A DNA stretch of 64,000 nucleotides from Euphorbia lathyris. Its lineage: Eukaryota > Streptophyta > Magnoliopsida > Malpighiales > Euphorbiaceae. Shown piece by piece: positions 10,769-22,818 of the stretch. The stretch spans positions 76,755,001 through 76,819,000 of the forward strand of contig NC_088913.1 in NCBI RefSeq assembly GCF_963576675.1, written 5' to 3'. How positions within the stretch are numbered: the stretch's first letter is position 1; the number at the start of each line of letters is the position of its first letter. The notes below the pieces were generated by a model. The model had not been told where the DNA came from, did not search any database, and saw nothing but the letters and a program-made list of their open reading frames with translations. The position numbers were made by a program, and so were the translations under genes.

Positions 10769-11819
10769 ACTGCAACCATAGTAGAGTTTTCCTCCAATCC
10801 AACTTTTTTGATAAAATTTAAAACTTATTTTAATTATAATACAATTATTATTAAGGTCTCAATTGTTAAAATTTATCCAGATAAATAATTATTATCTCGT
10901 CTCTGAATTTAATAGTATATATATAAAGAGTAAATCCTAAAATAAAATCGAAACTCGACAAAAATAGCACATATTGTCTCTCTTTTTTTTCAATGATCGT
11001 CTCTCTATAACAATAACACAAAGGAGCCTCCAAAATTATTTCACTACTTCTCTCTTAACAATTATCAGGATCAGTTATAAATTTAGCCTTATGATAATTC
11101 GAGGAGATTAAATTTAGCCTTCACATACAAAACAATATAAACTTAAGCCAAATATTTATTGCAATTTCAAACCTCATTAATAGAAGATGAGTATTTTTCA
11201 CTAACATAAAATGTGCAATTTCAAACCTTTTTGGATGATCAGAATGCTAAAGGTAGAATAGTAGACAGAACATGAAATTATACATGAAAAATTCATCTTT
11301 CATTAATGAGGTCTAAATTTTATAGTCTCATAAACGTTAGGTTTAAGATTGCAATATTTTATACGATATATTCTTTCCCAGTAACTATAGACTAAATGTG
11401 TAATATATAGTTGTTGATTGACCTTTTTTTATCTAGAGCCACTAAAATATTGGAACAGCGACCGTCTAAAACAGCTCCCAAGGCTAGTATAAGAGACTCT
11501 GAAGACTATTGATCCACGTGTCCACTTAGGCAGTCCTCAAATAGATTTTGGGATCCAAAACAGTTATTGGTCTACATATCCACTTAGGCAGCTCCTAAAG
11601 AGGTTTTATTCATCCTTAAGTGTCCATATAACCAAACACTGATGGGCCTGGCAAGCTCGGGCCCAAATGTTGGATTTGGGCTTTAAGCCAATAATTAAGT
11701 ATTCAGGCCCAATTATTTGTTCCAGTATCAATTACCAATCCCAATTCCAAAAGTTGACCATTCCTTAGCTAAATCTATTTGTCAAGTTTTTATAGGTTTT
11801 GTCCAGTAATTTTTCATCT
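10769..11819. other. Intergenic, only short repeats
   Basis: AT-rich sequence without a supportable ORF. A short direct repeat around TCCACTTAGGCAG occurs near 11521 and 11578. Nothing else was recognised. Confidence 0.45.
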
Positions 11820-12210
11820 CCAGTTCAGATCCTCTAAAGTCTGTTCTTGCTCTAAATGTTTACATACACTTGTTACTGACTTCCTGAATTTGAAATTCGC
11901 CTTTCGTTTTGCCTGATTCTGTATCCCAAAACTCATTTTACGAGCTATTTTTTGCACTATAAATCATTTTACATATTTTGTCGGGCTTTTACACATTTTG
12001 TCTACCTATCGTTTTCATGTTCCGAGTCTTTCTAATCTGTTTTTGTCCCTGATTTTGACATAAACTCATTATTGACTTCCTGAATTTTATTTTAGCCTTT
12101 TATTTTACTCAATTCCATGTCTAAAAGCTCTCATACAAGTCATCCAATGTTTGAGCCAAATTTGCCTCAAATCTAGTTACTTGTTCCATTTTTAACAATC
12201 TGCTCAAATA
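11820..12210. repeat. Diverged 196-bp tandem duplication
   Basis: ACTTGTTACTGACTTCCTGA near 11869 and a matching TCATTATTGACTTCCTGA near 12066 head two collinear copies that also share TCTGTTxTTG and CCTTTxxTTTT segments. The copies differ at many positions, so the duplication is old. Confidence 0.5.
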
Positions 12211-12774
12211 ATGCTCGAATTAGAAATTTGAAGACGAAATCAACCCCATTATGTGCCTAACCGCTCATAGTGTCTAGAAATCGAGAGCGGACGTTAATTC
12301 AATGCCTCACCGAGATAGCCAACCGTGGCTCTAAGTTGGTAGTTTGAATTTTCAATTACATTTCTTTTATTGTGAATAATGTAATTCAGTTATTGTACAT
12401 GTTAGTGATTTGTATCTATTTAATTCTTGTAATTGTGTTAGATGTGATTAAATCAAAAAAAAAAACAAAACGAACACAGAAAAGTATATAAACATTAAAA
12501 ATGGAAACTAAAAAACATAGTTAGACAAATCTGAGACTTGTATTAGTAGTCTCCTTAAGACAGATTTTTTTGCTATTAACGATCGTCCCCCAGGATACAA
12601 TAGATTACGCAAGTGAACACTTACCGTATGTGAACTTGTTATCACTGGAGCAGGAAAACAAGAACAATATAAACAGACAGAGAGCAGAAAATTTCAGAAA
12701 GTATTTTTATTTTTTTCTTGTGTCTAATCTCTCAAATTTGACAGTTTCAATCTGTATAAATAGAACATGAAATG
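12211..12774. other. Intergenic, nothing recognised
   Basis: The open frame at 12570-12770 has no recognisable domain. No RNA gene or repeat seen. Confidence 0.4.
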
Positions 12775-12894
12775 ACATGTTTGTTCATAAATGAACACGA
12801 CTATTCACAGAAAGACATGATTGTTCACGAATGAATAAGACTGTTCACGAACGAATACGGCTTTTCATGAAAGGACACGACTTTTCATGAAGGG
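12775..12894. repeat. 20-bp tandem repeat, six units
   Basis: Six consecutive 20-base units follow the pattern ACAxGAxTxTTCAxGAAxGA with substitutions only and no indels. The array runs directly into GGGGGATATTTGTTGG, which resembles a copia polypurine tract followed by an LTR start. Confidence 0.75.
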
Positions 12895-12902
12895 GGATAT
12901 TT

Positions 12903-13736
12903 GTTGGTATTTAAATTAATTTCATAATTTTATTTATTTTGTCCAACAAATTGTTAACCATATTGATATATGTTTTATTTCAATTGTAATTATTTGTCAT
13001 TAAATAGTTGTATTCAGACTCGTTCATTATCAATAAAATACTCATTTTTCACTAAACCTCATGGCTTTTTCGCACTTTCATCTCCTTTAATTACTCATCC
13101 TTTACTCACTCGTGACAGTTGAAATACAATTAACTATCTAGCAAAGTTTTTATAACGGTGCTAGAGAGATTTTTTCCATCTATGTGTCACTCTCTAATCG
13201 TTTCATTAAGATTTCAAGTTTTGGTGCGTAAATCCATGAACTTAACCATCCAAATTAATTGTGTAATAATTTCTCTGACACGTGATAGGGGTGAAAAAGC
13301 CCTATCTTTTAGTACGATTTTTGGGATGTTTTTATGCTAATTCCAATAAGTTAACATCAGTTTTGCACACGTTATTTCACTTTTGTCAACTATTGAGTTC
13401 TTAGTTTTCTTTTAAAAAAATTATCAATTTTATGTATTATTTATGTCATTTTGAATAAAATAATGCCAAGTTAAGTGTTCATCTAAATTTTCCTTAAATA
13501 TTTTGGACTAATTGATACACCAAATATCAATATAAATCAATTTAGTACTTAAAGACTTACTTTGGAGAACAATTTAGCCGTAGAACTAATGATTTCAGAG
13601 TTTTAGTGTGATGTTTACAGGTCAATACAAAAGAGGCAACACCGTCAAAGACATTTGAAGAATAAAATTTGCATTTACGAACCTCCTACAGGCCAACTCG
13701 GCGAGCTGGCCCTTGTTTCGACTGGCAAAGCCAGTC
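12903..13736. other. Old LTR-like remnant; insertion target of E1
   Basis: TGTTGGTATTT at 12903 after a purine-rich tract looks like the start of a copia-type 3' LTR, with AATAAAA near 13031 as a possible polyadenylation signal. From about 13690 the sequence becomes a cluster of GC-rich palindromes, for example GACTGGCAAAGCCAGTC, and E1 inserted into this cluster. No protein coding was found. Confidence 0.3.
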
Positions 13737-13741
13737 TATGG

Positions 13742-15260
13742 TGTTGAAACACCTTTCCACATGATTTTGATTTGACAAAATTATTTAAGTTAATCCCATG
13801 ATTAAGACAATTAAATTTAAGTGCTTTGATTTAATTGTACTAATGTGTTTGTTCAATGTTGAGTATATTAATAAATAAGAACAGGAACAAAAAGTAAGAC
13901 AGAACGAAGTCAGCATGAGTCACAGAAGCTGAGTAGAACACAACTCAGCATCATAGAAGAAAAGTCTTCTTCTTAATAAACGCTTGAAGACGAAGCTGTC
14001 CAAAGAAGCTGAGTAGAACATAACTCAGCATCACAGAAGAAAAATCTTCTTCAGAACAAACGCTTGAAGACGAAGCTGACCGAAGAAGCTGAGTAGAACT
14101 CAGCCCCATCAGAAGAGATCTTAAAGGCAACGTCAATTAAGTCAAGCTGAGTGATCATCAGGACAGTACCAATTATCCGTTGACTAAAAGACAAGGCCCG
14201 ACAAAGGTCTGCATCAATTCAGAAGCCTCGGAATTACGCCCAGAAACCTTTTCGAGACGCATGGATCAATTGGCGTTTGGTAAGAAGACGAACCTGGCGC
14301 TAGAAGATGAAACCTGACGCTAGAAGACGAAACTGGCAAGCCTGGCGCCTACTAAATTCAGACGACAGGATTGGCCTGCAAATCTGAATGCTGACCAATG
14401 CATGATGAAAGAAGACCGTTTGAATTCAACGGATATGTCTGAATTGAAATCATTGAAGCTTCAGAGTTTGCTATAAAAGGACAAGTTCATCACTTGGATC
14501 CTTTGTCGAAATACAAGAAAGCACAAACAGAAAAGCAAATCTTCACAAGAGTGAAAATCCAAATAGAAGCTGTCTAAATAGAAAAAGCAAGTTCTTACAC
14601 CCAAATCCAATCTCTGTGTAAAAGTCTAGAGTGAATTTGTATTCATCTAAAGTGTTCTTCGTTTGAGAGAACAAATTTTGTATCAATTGTAAAGATTGAG
14701 AGAGTGGTGCTGAGTACTCGGTTTTAGTACTCAGTGGTAGAGAAAATCTAAGTGTTCGGTTATAGCGCTTAGTAGGATTGAGTAGACGAATAGAGGACGG
14801 TACTATTGCATACTCAATTGCTTTGTAAACGGTTTGTGCTCAACCTTTAAAGAGCTCAGTAGTGGATTGAAAAAGCCCGGGAGGATTCTGGGGACTAGAC
14901 GTAGGCGGTGAGGCCGAACCAGGATAAGACTGCTGAGTAATCTCTAACCTTTCTCTTGATATATATATATATGTATGTGTTGCTTGCTTAAATTACTCAG
15001 TATATAATTTGTATTAGCCGACGCTGAGTAATCAGAGTGTTGAGTTGGAAGTTGACCTTAAGTGTTATTTCCCAACTCACAAGTAAAACAGCTCTAGTCA
15101 GCCTCTGACTAAAGCTGTCTTACATCACACTCAGCCTTACTGACGAAAACTGAGTGAAGTTATTTAAAGAATTAAATTAAGTCATCATAATTAAGCGAAA
15201 AAGTTACATTAGTTCCTAAGCCCCCTGGAACTAATCCTATTATATTACACGGGACCAACA
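13742..15260 (+). repeat. E1 5' LTR
   Basis: It begins TGTTGAAACACC and ends GGGACCAACA, and is collinear with 55406-56933. The U3 part contains an 80-bp tandem duplication (units at 13924 and 14004 plus a partial third at 14085) around AGAAGCTGAGTAGAAC, which is present in both LTRs and so predates insertion. A short TA run near 14960 is longer in the 3' LTR and explains much of the length difference. Confidence 0.95.
14471..14480 (+). promoter_or_regulatory. E1 LTR TATA box
   Basis: CTATAAAAGG in the middle of the LTR, conserved as CTATAAAAGA at 56134-56143 in the 3' LTR. This is the likely promoter of the genomic transcript, with a start about 30 bases downstream. Confidence 0.7.
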
Positions 15261-15262
15261 AG

Positions 15263-15276
15263 TGGTATCAGAGCTC
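15263..15276 (+). promoter_or_regulatory. E1 primer binding site (initiator tRNA-Met)
   Basis: TGGTATCAGAGCTC lies two bases after the LTR end. It matches the complement of the 3' end of plant initiator methionine tRNA, the usual primer of Ty1/copia elements. Confidence 0.9.
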
Positions 15277-15324
15277 AGTAGCTCACTACTCAAAGATAAA
15301 ACTATCTTGAGCTGATCCCTATAA

Positions 15325-17063
15325 ATGGCTGAGAACAGCACTCGTTTCCTTCCAGGAAATCAAACAACACAGATACTTCCTGAGGGATTGTCTATCAGTC
15401 GGCCTCCCTTGTTCTTCAGGTCAAATTATACATTTTGGAAGAACAGGATGAAAAACTTTATTCAGGCAACAAACATGAGTGCATGGCTTGCAATAGTCCA
15501 AGGCCCGTTTGTTCCCTACAAACTTGTAAACAATGAGAAAGTTGTTAAAAGTGAAACTGAGTGGTCAGAAGATGACCTTAAGAAATTACAGAATAATGCT
15601 TCGGCTATCAATATGCTTCACTGTGCGTTAGATGTTGCAGAGTACAACAAAATTTCAGGTCGTGAGTCAGCGCAGGAAATCTGGAAGAAGTTGGAGGTGA
15701 CCTATGAAGGCACAAGCAAGGTCAATGAGTCCAAGGTGAACCAACACATGAGACTATATGAGCTGTTCGAGATGAATGAAAATGAAGACATCTCTGAGAT
15801 GAACTCAAGGTTCACTAATATCATCAATGAGCTTAAGAGACTCGGCAAGAACTTCACAGAAGAAGAACAGGTGAAGAAAATCTTGAGAAATCTCCCCAAG
15901 AGCTGGCAAGCTAAGAAGACGGCTATGGAAGAAGCTCAGGACCTAACCACATACAAATATGATGAGCTCATAGGATCTCTGCTAACCCACGAGATCTCCA
16001 TAAAGAATTTCGAAGCTAAAAAAATCAGAGGAAAAGAAGCAAAAATCTCGTCATGAAAGCTGACTCAACAGAAGCTGATTCATCAGATGATGAGGAGATG
16101 GCCATATTCACCAGAAAGATGAAGAAGCTGTTCAGAAAGAATGACAAGAACAACAAAAGGCCATTCAGAAGAAGTGATAAATATAAAGCTGAGTCCAGCG
16201 ACAGCAGATACAAGAAGGACAGTTCGAAGCCTGTCACTTGCTTTGAATGCCATCAAACTGGGCACATTAAATCAAGCTGTCCCACTTTGAAGAAAGAAAA
16301 GAAAGGTAGAAAAAAAGCAATGGTGGCAACATGGAGCGATAGTGATGAGTCAACCTCGTCAGAAGCTGATGCCACTGAGTCAGCCAACATATGTTTCATG
16401 GCTGACGAATCTGCTGACCAATGCCGATCTGAGCAAGCTGGCCTCTCAGATGGATCTGACCAAGAGGAACACTCCAATGAGGTAACATCTCTTCTTCTGC
16501 TCAAAAATGAAATGGTTAATGCCCTGAGGGATCTCTATACACTGACCAAAAAGTGTAATAAGAAAATAAGAGCACTCAGCAGGCAATGTGATGAGATTGA
16601 AGAGGTCAAACTTAGTGACCTCCGACATCTGCTTCAAGACAACACCAGGCAAGATGAAAATCTAAAAATCATGCATCGGTTTGTCTCGGAAGTCCAATCA
16701 GATTCTAAGAAGCTGAGAAAGGACATCACATCTTTACTGAACCAGCTGAGTTCATCGGCTAAGAAAAGGTTCTATCCAAATGTTGAGTATCAAAGTACTG
16801 GTCAGCATAGACAGTACACTCAGCAGAACAGTCAGTGTGACTGTTGTGGAAAAAGAGGACACACTATAAATGTGTGTTGGTATGCTCAGCACCATCGTGC
16901 TGACAAAAAGAGGAAATTCCCTCAAAGGGTAATTTTTTGTGACTATTGTGGTAAAGATGGCTACACCATAAATGTATGTCGTCACAAAATAAAATATGAT
17001 GTTTCACATGTTCATGCTAACCAACGAGGACCCAAAAAGAATTGGGTACCTAAAGATGAATAG
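15325..17063 (+). pseudogene. E1 gag, frameshifted
   Basis: This is the capsid-nucleocapsid polyprotein of a copia element. The start MAENSTRFLPGNQTTQ follows the primer site by about 50 bases and matches the E2 start. The first frame (15325-16056) holds the UBN2/gag region, with YTFWKNRMKNFI and LTTYKYDELIGSLLTHE. It ends early because of small indels near 16020-16050, and the reading continues from 16053. The second part has three CX2CX4HX4C zinc knuckles: CFECHQTGHIKSSC, CDCCGKRGHTINVC and CDYCGKDGYTINVC. In the third knuckle the histidine is tyrosine. The gag ends in TAG at 17061-17063 after KKNWVPKDE, and pol resumes in the same frame, so this terminator may be the natural gag stop. Confidence 0.85.
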
Positions 17064-17108
17064 TTTAAATTGCAGGTGAGCCTGAGGTGCACGGAGAAGT
17101 CAAAGTTA

Positions 17109-18071
17109 TGGTACATTGACAGCGCATGCTCGAGGCATATGACTGGTGATGAAACTTAGTTCATCACACTTGTGCATAAACGAGGTGAAAATGTAAGCTT
17201 TGGAGACAATAAAAAGGGTAAGATAGTAGGATCAGGTACTATCGAAGGAAATCCCACTATTGAGCCAGTCTCCTTAGTCAGGGGTCTCATATATAACCTA
17301 TTGAGCGTGGCTCAGCTGTGTGACAGCGGTAGAAAGGTTGTATTTGATGCCACTGAGTGTCGGATACTCGAGGGAAAAACAAATGATTTGATTTTAACTG
17401 CCCCTCGTGTTGACAATGTTTTCATGTTGAGTTTAGAAAAGAAGTTTTCGAAAAACATATGCTTAGTGTCAAAGGGAGATAATTCCTGGCTATGGCATAG
17501 GAGACTTGGTCATGTAAGCATGGACCTCCTTGCCAAATTAGCAAGAAAGCAATTAGTTGAGGGCTTGCCCAAACTTAGATTTGAGAAAGATCAATTATGC
17601 AATGCTTGTCATCAAGGTAAACAAACCAAAAAGTCTTTTCAAAGTAAAAATATTGTCTCAACCAAGCGTCCATTGGAATTACTACATTTGGATCTTTTCG
17701 GACATGTCCAGCCACTTAGCTTGGGCGGTAAGAGATTTTCCTTGGTCATTGTAGATGATTTCTCTCGATATACTTGGGTCATCTTGCTGAGTAGCAAGGA
17801 TGAAGCTTTTGAGATGTTCTCAACACTAATCAGAAAACTTGAAAACGACAAAGATTTAAAATTAGCTCACATCCGAAGTGATAATGGCAGAGAATTCAAA
17901 AACCAACAGTTTGATGAATTCTGTGAAGTCAGCGGTATTGACCACAATTTTTCTGCTCCTAGAACTCCTCAACAAAATGGGGTAGTTGAGAGGAAGAACA
18001 CAACCTTAGTTGAAATAGCTAGGAAAATGCTGAGTGAGAATAGGCTTCCAAAGTATTTCTGGGGTGAAGCT
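17109..18071 (+). pseudogene. E1 pol, protease to integrase core, cut by E2
   Basis: The reading frame is the same as the second part of gag. It opens at the aspartic protease motif WYIDSACSRHMTGDE, with an in-frame TAG at 17157-17159 where E2 has glutamine. The GAG-pre-integrase zinc finger follows (HRRLGH...CNACHQGK), then the integrase core with LHLDLFG, RSDNGREF and VVERKN as the D,D,E positions. The usual GG after DN is GR here. Coding stops at 18071, where E2 is inserted (target duplication AAGCT 18067-18071). The rest of the integrase is at 29509-30135. Confidence 0.88.
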
Positions 18072-19418
18072 TGTTGGTCCCTTGTAAGGTTGCAAAGATA
18101 GTTCCAAGGGGGGGTTAGGAACTATTTTACCCTTTTTAAATAATTAGGGCAAACTTCTTTTTCTTAAGAAGAAAATATATGACAGCGGCGCTGAGCAATC
18201 AGCAAGACACTGGCTTAGTCAACTGGTGACTAGGTCAGTTTCGTTGCTTAAGTCAGGAAATAGCACTTAGAGTCTATTCCTGAACTAAGTCGTTTGCAGC
18301 GCACAACTCAGCTTGACCTCTTTTACTTGGTCAGTTTTAGTTTGTTTTAAGCAAGCAATGTATTAAGGAGTTAAGGGTTAGAAATACTTCACTCAGCAGA
18401 GTTATCCAGGTTCGGCTTCTTCTAAGCCTACGTCCTGTCCCCGGAACATGTTCCGAGATTTCCAATTCACTACTGAGCTCTTTAAAGGTATAGACTCAAA
18501 AACCCTTTACAAATCAGAAGCTGAGTATAACAAGAGTACCTTCCTCTATACTTCTACTCACTTCTACTCTAATTCACTAAGTACTAAAACCGAGTACTCA
18601 GCTTCTCCTTTCTAATTCTAGAAATGATTAAGATTTGTCCTAAACAACAATTGCTAGAACACCTTAGATGATTGAGGATCAATCACTCTAGACTTTTACA
18701 CAGATGTGAAAATTGTCGTGTAAGATTTGCTTTGCTTTTGGATGCAGAACTTTTGTATACTTTTGGTCAGCGTAACGGCTTTGCTCAAAGTTCTGTGTGG
18801 AATAAGGATTCTGAATGCTCTATTTATAGAGAGTTGTGAGAGCTTCTGGTTATTTCGAATTTCGAAATAACCGTTGGAGGGAAACGACTTCATGTCGTTT
18901 TCACTCAGTCTGTTCAGCAGTTCTCTTAGCCAATCAGATTCTAGCATCTTCTGTTCTTCGGTCAGTGTGGCAGTATGTTCCTCCAAATCTGGTAATGTCA
19001 AACAGACAGCTTCCTGCGTCTTCTGTTCTTTACCAAAAGAGGAAATACTTGGTCTGGAAGTTGCTTTGTGGTCAGCGGCTGTCTTATACGTTTTGTCGAG
19101 ACAGCTCAGCAGCTTCTTACCGAAGTTGTCTACGTGGATCTTCTGGATCCTTCATTGCTGAGCTGCGTTTCAATACTCAATGGCAGCGTTTTGTAATACG
19201 CGGGCTGAGTGATCTTGGCCTTGTTTGACTTGGGCTTTGACTTTCATATAGGGCTTGGGCCTTATGATCTTTATGTTTTGTAACAATTATAAACTCAACA
19301 TTGAACACACACATTAGTAACAATAAATCAAAGCATTTAAACTTAGTGTGTTATAGAATATTTAATTGTACTTAAATAATTTTGTCAAATCAAAATCCTG
19401 TGGAAAGGTGTTTCAACA
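18072..19418 (-). repeat. E2 3' LTR
   Basis: On the minus strand it starts TGTTGAAACACC and ends AGGGACCAACA, and is collinear with 28162-29508. A TATA box (minus CTATAAATAG) lies at 18820-18829. Adjacent to it on the internal side is the polypurine tract ATGGGGGAG (19421-19429), with two further copies at 19474-19482 and 19509-19517. Confidence 0.95.
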
Positions 19419-19937
19419 AACTCCCCCATTTTGATGTTGGCAAAACTATTCAGCAAGGAAATCAGCATTGAGCTCCCCCATGATAGTTGACCTATTTGAC
19501 TAAGTAAACTCCCCCATCAGGGTTGAGCTACTGACTTAGTTTTATTCTAAACATTTTAAGGTTTAATTGAATAAGTCTAAGATCAGTTTTCAAGTATAGG
19601 TCAGCTTGTGGGATATATTCTATTTTACTCAGTTTTAGCGGAAGTGTAGTATAGTAAAAGAGCGCTGAGTAATTAATTTGTTCAATGGTTGATTTTAGAC
19701 AAGTTCAAACATTAATTTTTACGCAGCATACATTCAGCAGGTATTTTACTCGTTTACTGAGTTCAATTTGTACTTAGAAGATGCATTCATAATACTTAGC
19801 ATGAAAGGATAAATAACACAAGTTGAGTCGACAATGCATGCAAGTATTGTATTAAATAACATAGGATAGTCAGCATACATAATACATGTTACAAGAAGGA
19901 AGAAATAAGCTAAGTGTAAACTAAGTTTTTTTTTTAT
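19419..19937 (-). other. E2 spacer between third ORF and 3' LTR, repeated polypurine tracts
   Basis: Non-coding. On the minus strand it contains three copies of ATGGGGGAG, the last touching the LTR. Several GCTGAG/ACTGAGT words recur here, as elsewhere in the family. Confidence 0.7.
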
Positions 19938-22724
19938 CTATTTCTTCTTCTTTTGCTGACTGCCTTCAGCTTGAGTTCTGCGCTGATCTTTCTTCTCCCC
20001 CATTTTGCCAGCACCGGGTGGAGGCAACTTGAAGGAATCCAAAAGAACAACTCTAGAGAGCTCAGCAGAGAAGGTCTTCAAACGATAAGCACTTTCGTCT
20101 ATGCCATCAAAGATAGGAGCACCGTTGCTGAGGACCTCGGGACTAATACGGATATCAGCAACACTGAGCATACTGAGTACATAAGCTTGTCCTTTTCCCA
20201 GCCATGTAATTGTGTCTGTCAGCGCAGCAAAGGAGTTGTGGAAGGTTTTGAGAAGTGAAGTATCATAGTGCTCACGCTGAAGATTCGTGTGTCTAACATG
20301 GTCGAATATCTTCTGGGAATTGGTCAGTATTTGATCCTGTTTGAGCTGGTCGGTGTCCATTTCTTCCTTGTGGAGATTAAGTAGACGAACTGCCTCACTG
20401 AGTTGCTCCATTGAGCATTGAGATATGTTGGCAAGCTGTGCATTAGTCTTGTTTTGCTCAGTATGGATCTGAGCAAACATCATTTTTAACTCAGAGGAAG
20501 TGGCGAGATTTGGGTTCGCAGCTGACAAGTTATGGATCTGGGAAGATAAAGAAGTGAGACATTGTACAGTTGTCAGCTGGATCTCAGCCAACTTAGCAAT
20601 CGAATCCTGCCTAGCTTGCTGTGTTTGTGAAGATAGTAGAATACTCAGCAGGTCCTTGAGTTCCTTAACTTCATTGAGAAGTTGAGTTACTTGAGAAGGC
20701 TGAGTAGTTTCTATATGGGAAATAGCAGCAGCAGGAGGAGTTGAATGCTGAATATCTCTAATCAGAGCCTGCACTGAGTCAATGATTCTTTGAATGGACT
20801 CAGTAACATTGATTGTGGCCTGAGAGATGGCAGTTTGACCAGATAGAGAAGAGGTTGCTGGGTCAGGGACTGGGGTTATTGTTGGGTTCTGCCCAAGTGT
20901 TGATTGGATAGTTTTTGGGTTAGCAGGTTCAACCTCAGTGGAACAGTCAGGTTGGATGGGTTCAGAGCTGACGGGTGCTGTGTTTTCTTCGAGATTTTTC
21001 TCGGTTTGGATTGGTGGGTTTGCAGAGTTAAGTTGTTCGGCTTGTTCCTGAGTAGAGACAGAGGCTTGTTTTTCTGCTGCTTGTGAAGGTTGAGGAGATG
21101 GTGCAGAAGGAATTTGCTTCCGGAAGAAGGTCATCTTGACCTTGGATGGATCATGCACTGGTGCACTGACTGGTTGGTCTAAGATGCTGGCCTTTACCAG
21201 TCTTCTTCTGGTTTTTTGTACAGGAGGAGGGTCAGCTTGATTTACATCAGCTTGAGATGGAGAGTCGTCTACATTCTGATCAGCAGTGTGCTGGACAGTT
21301 GGCTCATGATGTTGTTCAACTCCATCAGCTGACTCAGTGTGAGCTTGGTCAGCTTGATCATGGTCACTAGCTGTCCTTTCAGAGTCAGCTTCCTTCTCTT
21401 GCTCCTGTGCATGTCCTTCATCCTCAGTGTCTTCATTCTCAAGCTCTTCCTCGAGCTGAGTGACGAAATGTTCGTCTAGGTCCACCTCATCTTCCTGTTG
21501 CTCAGTTTCTTCAGCATGATGCTGAGCATAATGTGAGTCCGAAGTGACTACGAAGTCAAGTGGAAGGACGTTGATGGGTGAAAGAGTAGAAGTCTTCTGC
21601 TTCTTCTGAGGAGGATCAGTTGTATCCTCAGTTGCAGGCTCATCTTGCCTGCTGTGCTTTTTAGCTGACTGAGTTTTGTCTTGGTTTGACTCAGTAGCTG
21701 ATTTGGTCTTTTTGGACTTAGGCTCAGCTTCCTTAGATGGAGTACCAGTGGGCTTCCTTTTTCTTATGGCTGGAGCTTTAGTCCGTTTTCCTTTTGCTGG
21801 AACAATCACCTCAGCAGGTAGCACTTCCTCAGCTTGCTCCTCTGGCTGCTCAATAAATTTTCCCTTCTTCAAAGGTTGGTTGAATTTAAGAGCACGCAGT
21901 GATGCTGCTGTGATCTCAGATCCTTTCACACAGGTTTCTCCTTGTAAGTCAACCTTGTGGTCAACTAGAATCTTTGTGATCAGCGAGCCTAGCCTTAGAT
22001 TGTTCGTGCTGCGCAGGAATCCAGCTATTAGAAACACTGGCATGTTTATCGGTTTGTAGGTCAGCATGTGCTAGATAAAGCACATCTCGAAGTGGGAGGC
22101 TGAGCTGGTGCAGTTGACCTTCTGGTAGATCAGTTGGACCAGCAGGAAGTGGGCCATCTTCTGATGCTGACCCATGGACGAGCTGGATACTTCTCCAATG
22201 TACCCAGCAGGCTTACAGAAGGTTTCATCATAGTAGATGTCCTCCTGATCACCATTTCTTCTTAACTCAGCGCCCTCAGTCTTGAGGCTGAGTAAGGATC
22301 CCAAATACGTTGGGTTGATGAAAATGGTCTTTCCCCTGACTTCAGTGACTAAGTAGTCATGGTCCTTTGCGTCAGCTTTGAGGTTATGGTAGAATTCCAT
22401 AACCAGGTCAGGGTAGGTGGGGAATCGTAGGGAGAACAACTCAGTCCAGCCGTTGTTCTTTATCCAGTCACAGAACGGTTGTTCTGAGTCAATGAAGGTC
22501 TGAGATACCCAGCGAGAAGGTTCCACTTTCCATTCTCGGACATTCTCGAATACGCGAATGTACTATCTAGGTTTAGCTGGTTTTCCCTGAGCTTGAGTGG
22601 CTTTTTCTTTTCCATGTCCAGTAGCTTTGGATGGAGAAGGCTGAGTGGAGGTTTTGTTTGTCTGTTCATCGGTGGTGGCCTTGGAATGACCGGCACCGGA
22701 GATGTTGAAAGAGGCTTTAGTCAT
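19938..22724 (-). pseudogene. E2 third ORF (env-position), plant transposon-type domain plus acidic/coiled tail
   Basis: The start ATG at 22724 (MTKASFNISGAG) lies about 100 bases after a TATA box. In-frame TAG codons at 22563-22565 and 22071-22073 interrupt it, and at the second the E1 copy has tryptophan. Without these it would be about 928 codons. The N-terminal 250 residues have the pattern FCDWIKNNGWTELF, YPDLVMEFYHNLKA, VRGKTIFINPTYLGSLLSL and MGQHQKMAHFLLVQLIY. This resembles the putative plant transposon protein domain rather than an envelope protein. Then come a basic patch (KGKRTKAPAIRKRKPTG), a long acidic and Q-rich disordered region and a helical C-terminus ending in KKKK. I see no signal peptide or transmembrane segment. 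Function unknown; the domain name is from pattern memory. Confidence 0.7.
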
Positions 22725-22818
22725 TTTAGGAGTTCTGAAGTTCTTAAGTTCTTAAGGAAATTTTGAAGCTTTTGAAAGTTCAGTATGCGTAAAGAGAAGG
22801 TAGTGGGGAAATACCCAC

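Noticed and set aside
15263..15276. tRNA-like sequence
   Set aside because: It is the primer binding site, complementary to the 3' end of tRNA-Met. No cloverleaf surrounds it.
20500..22059. Plus-strand ORFs over the E2 third gene
   Set aside because: They are antisense shadows of the long minus-strand ORF, with no domain.
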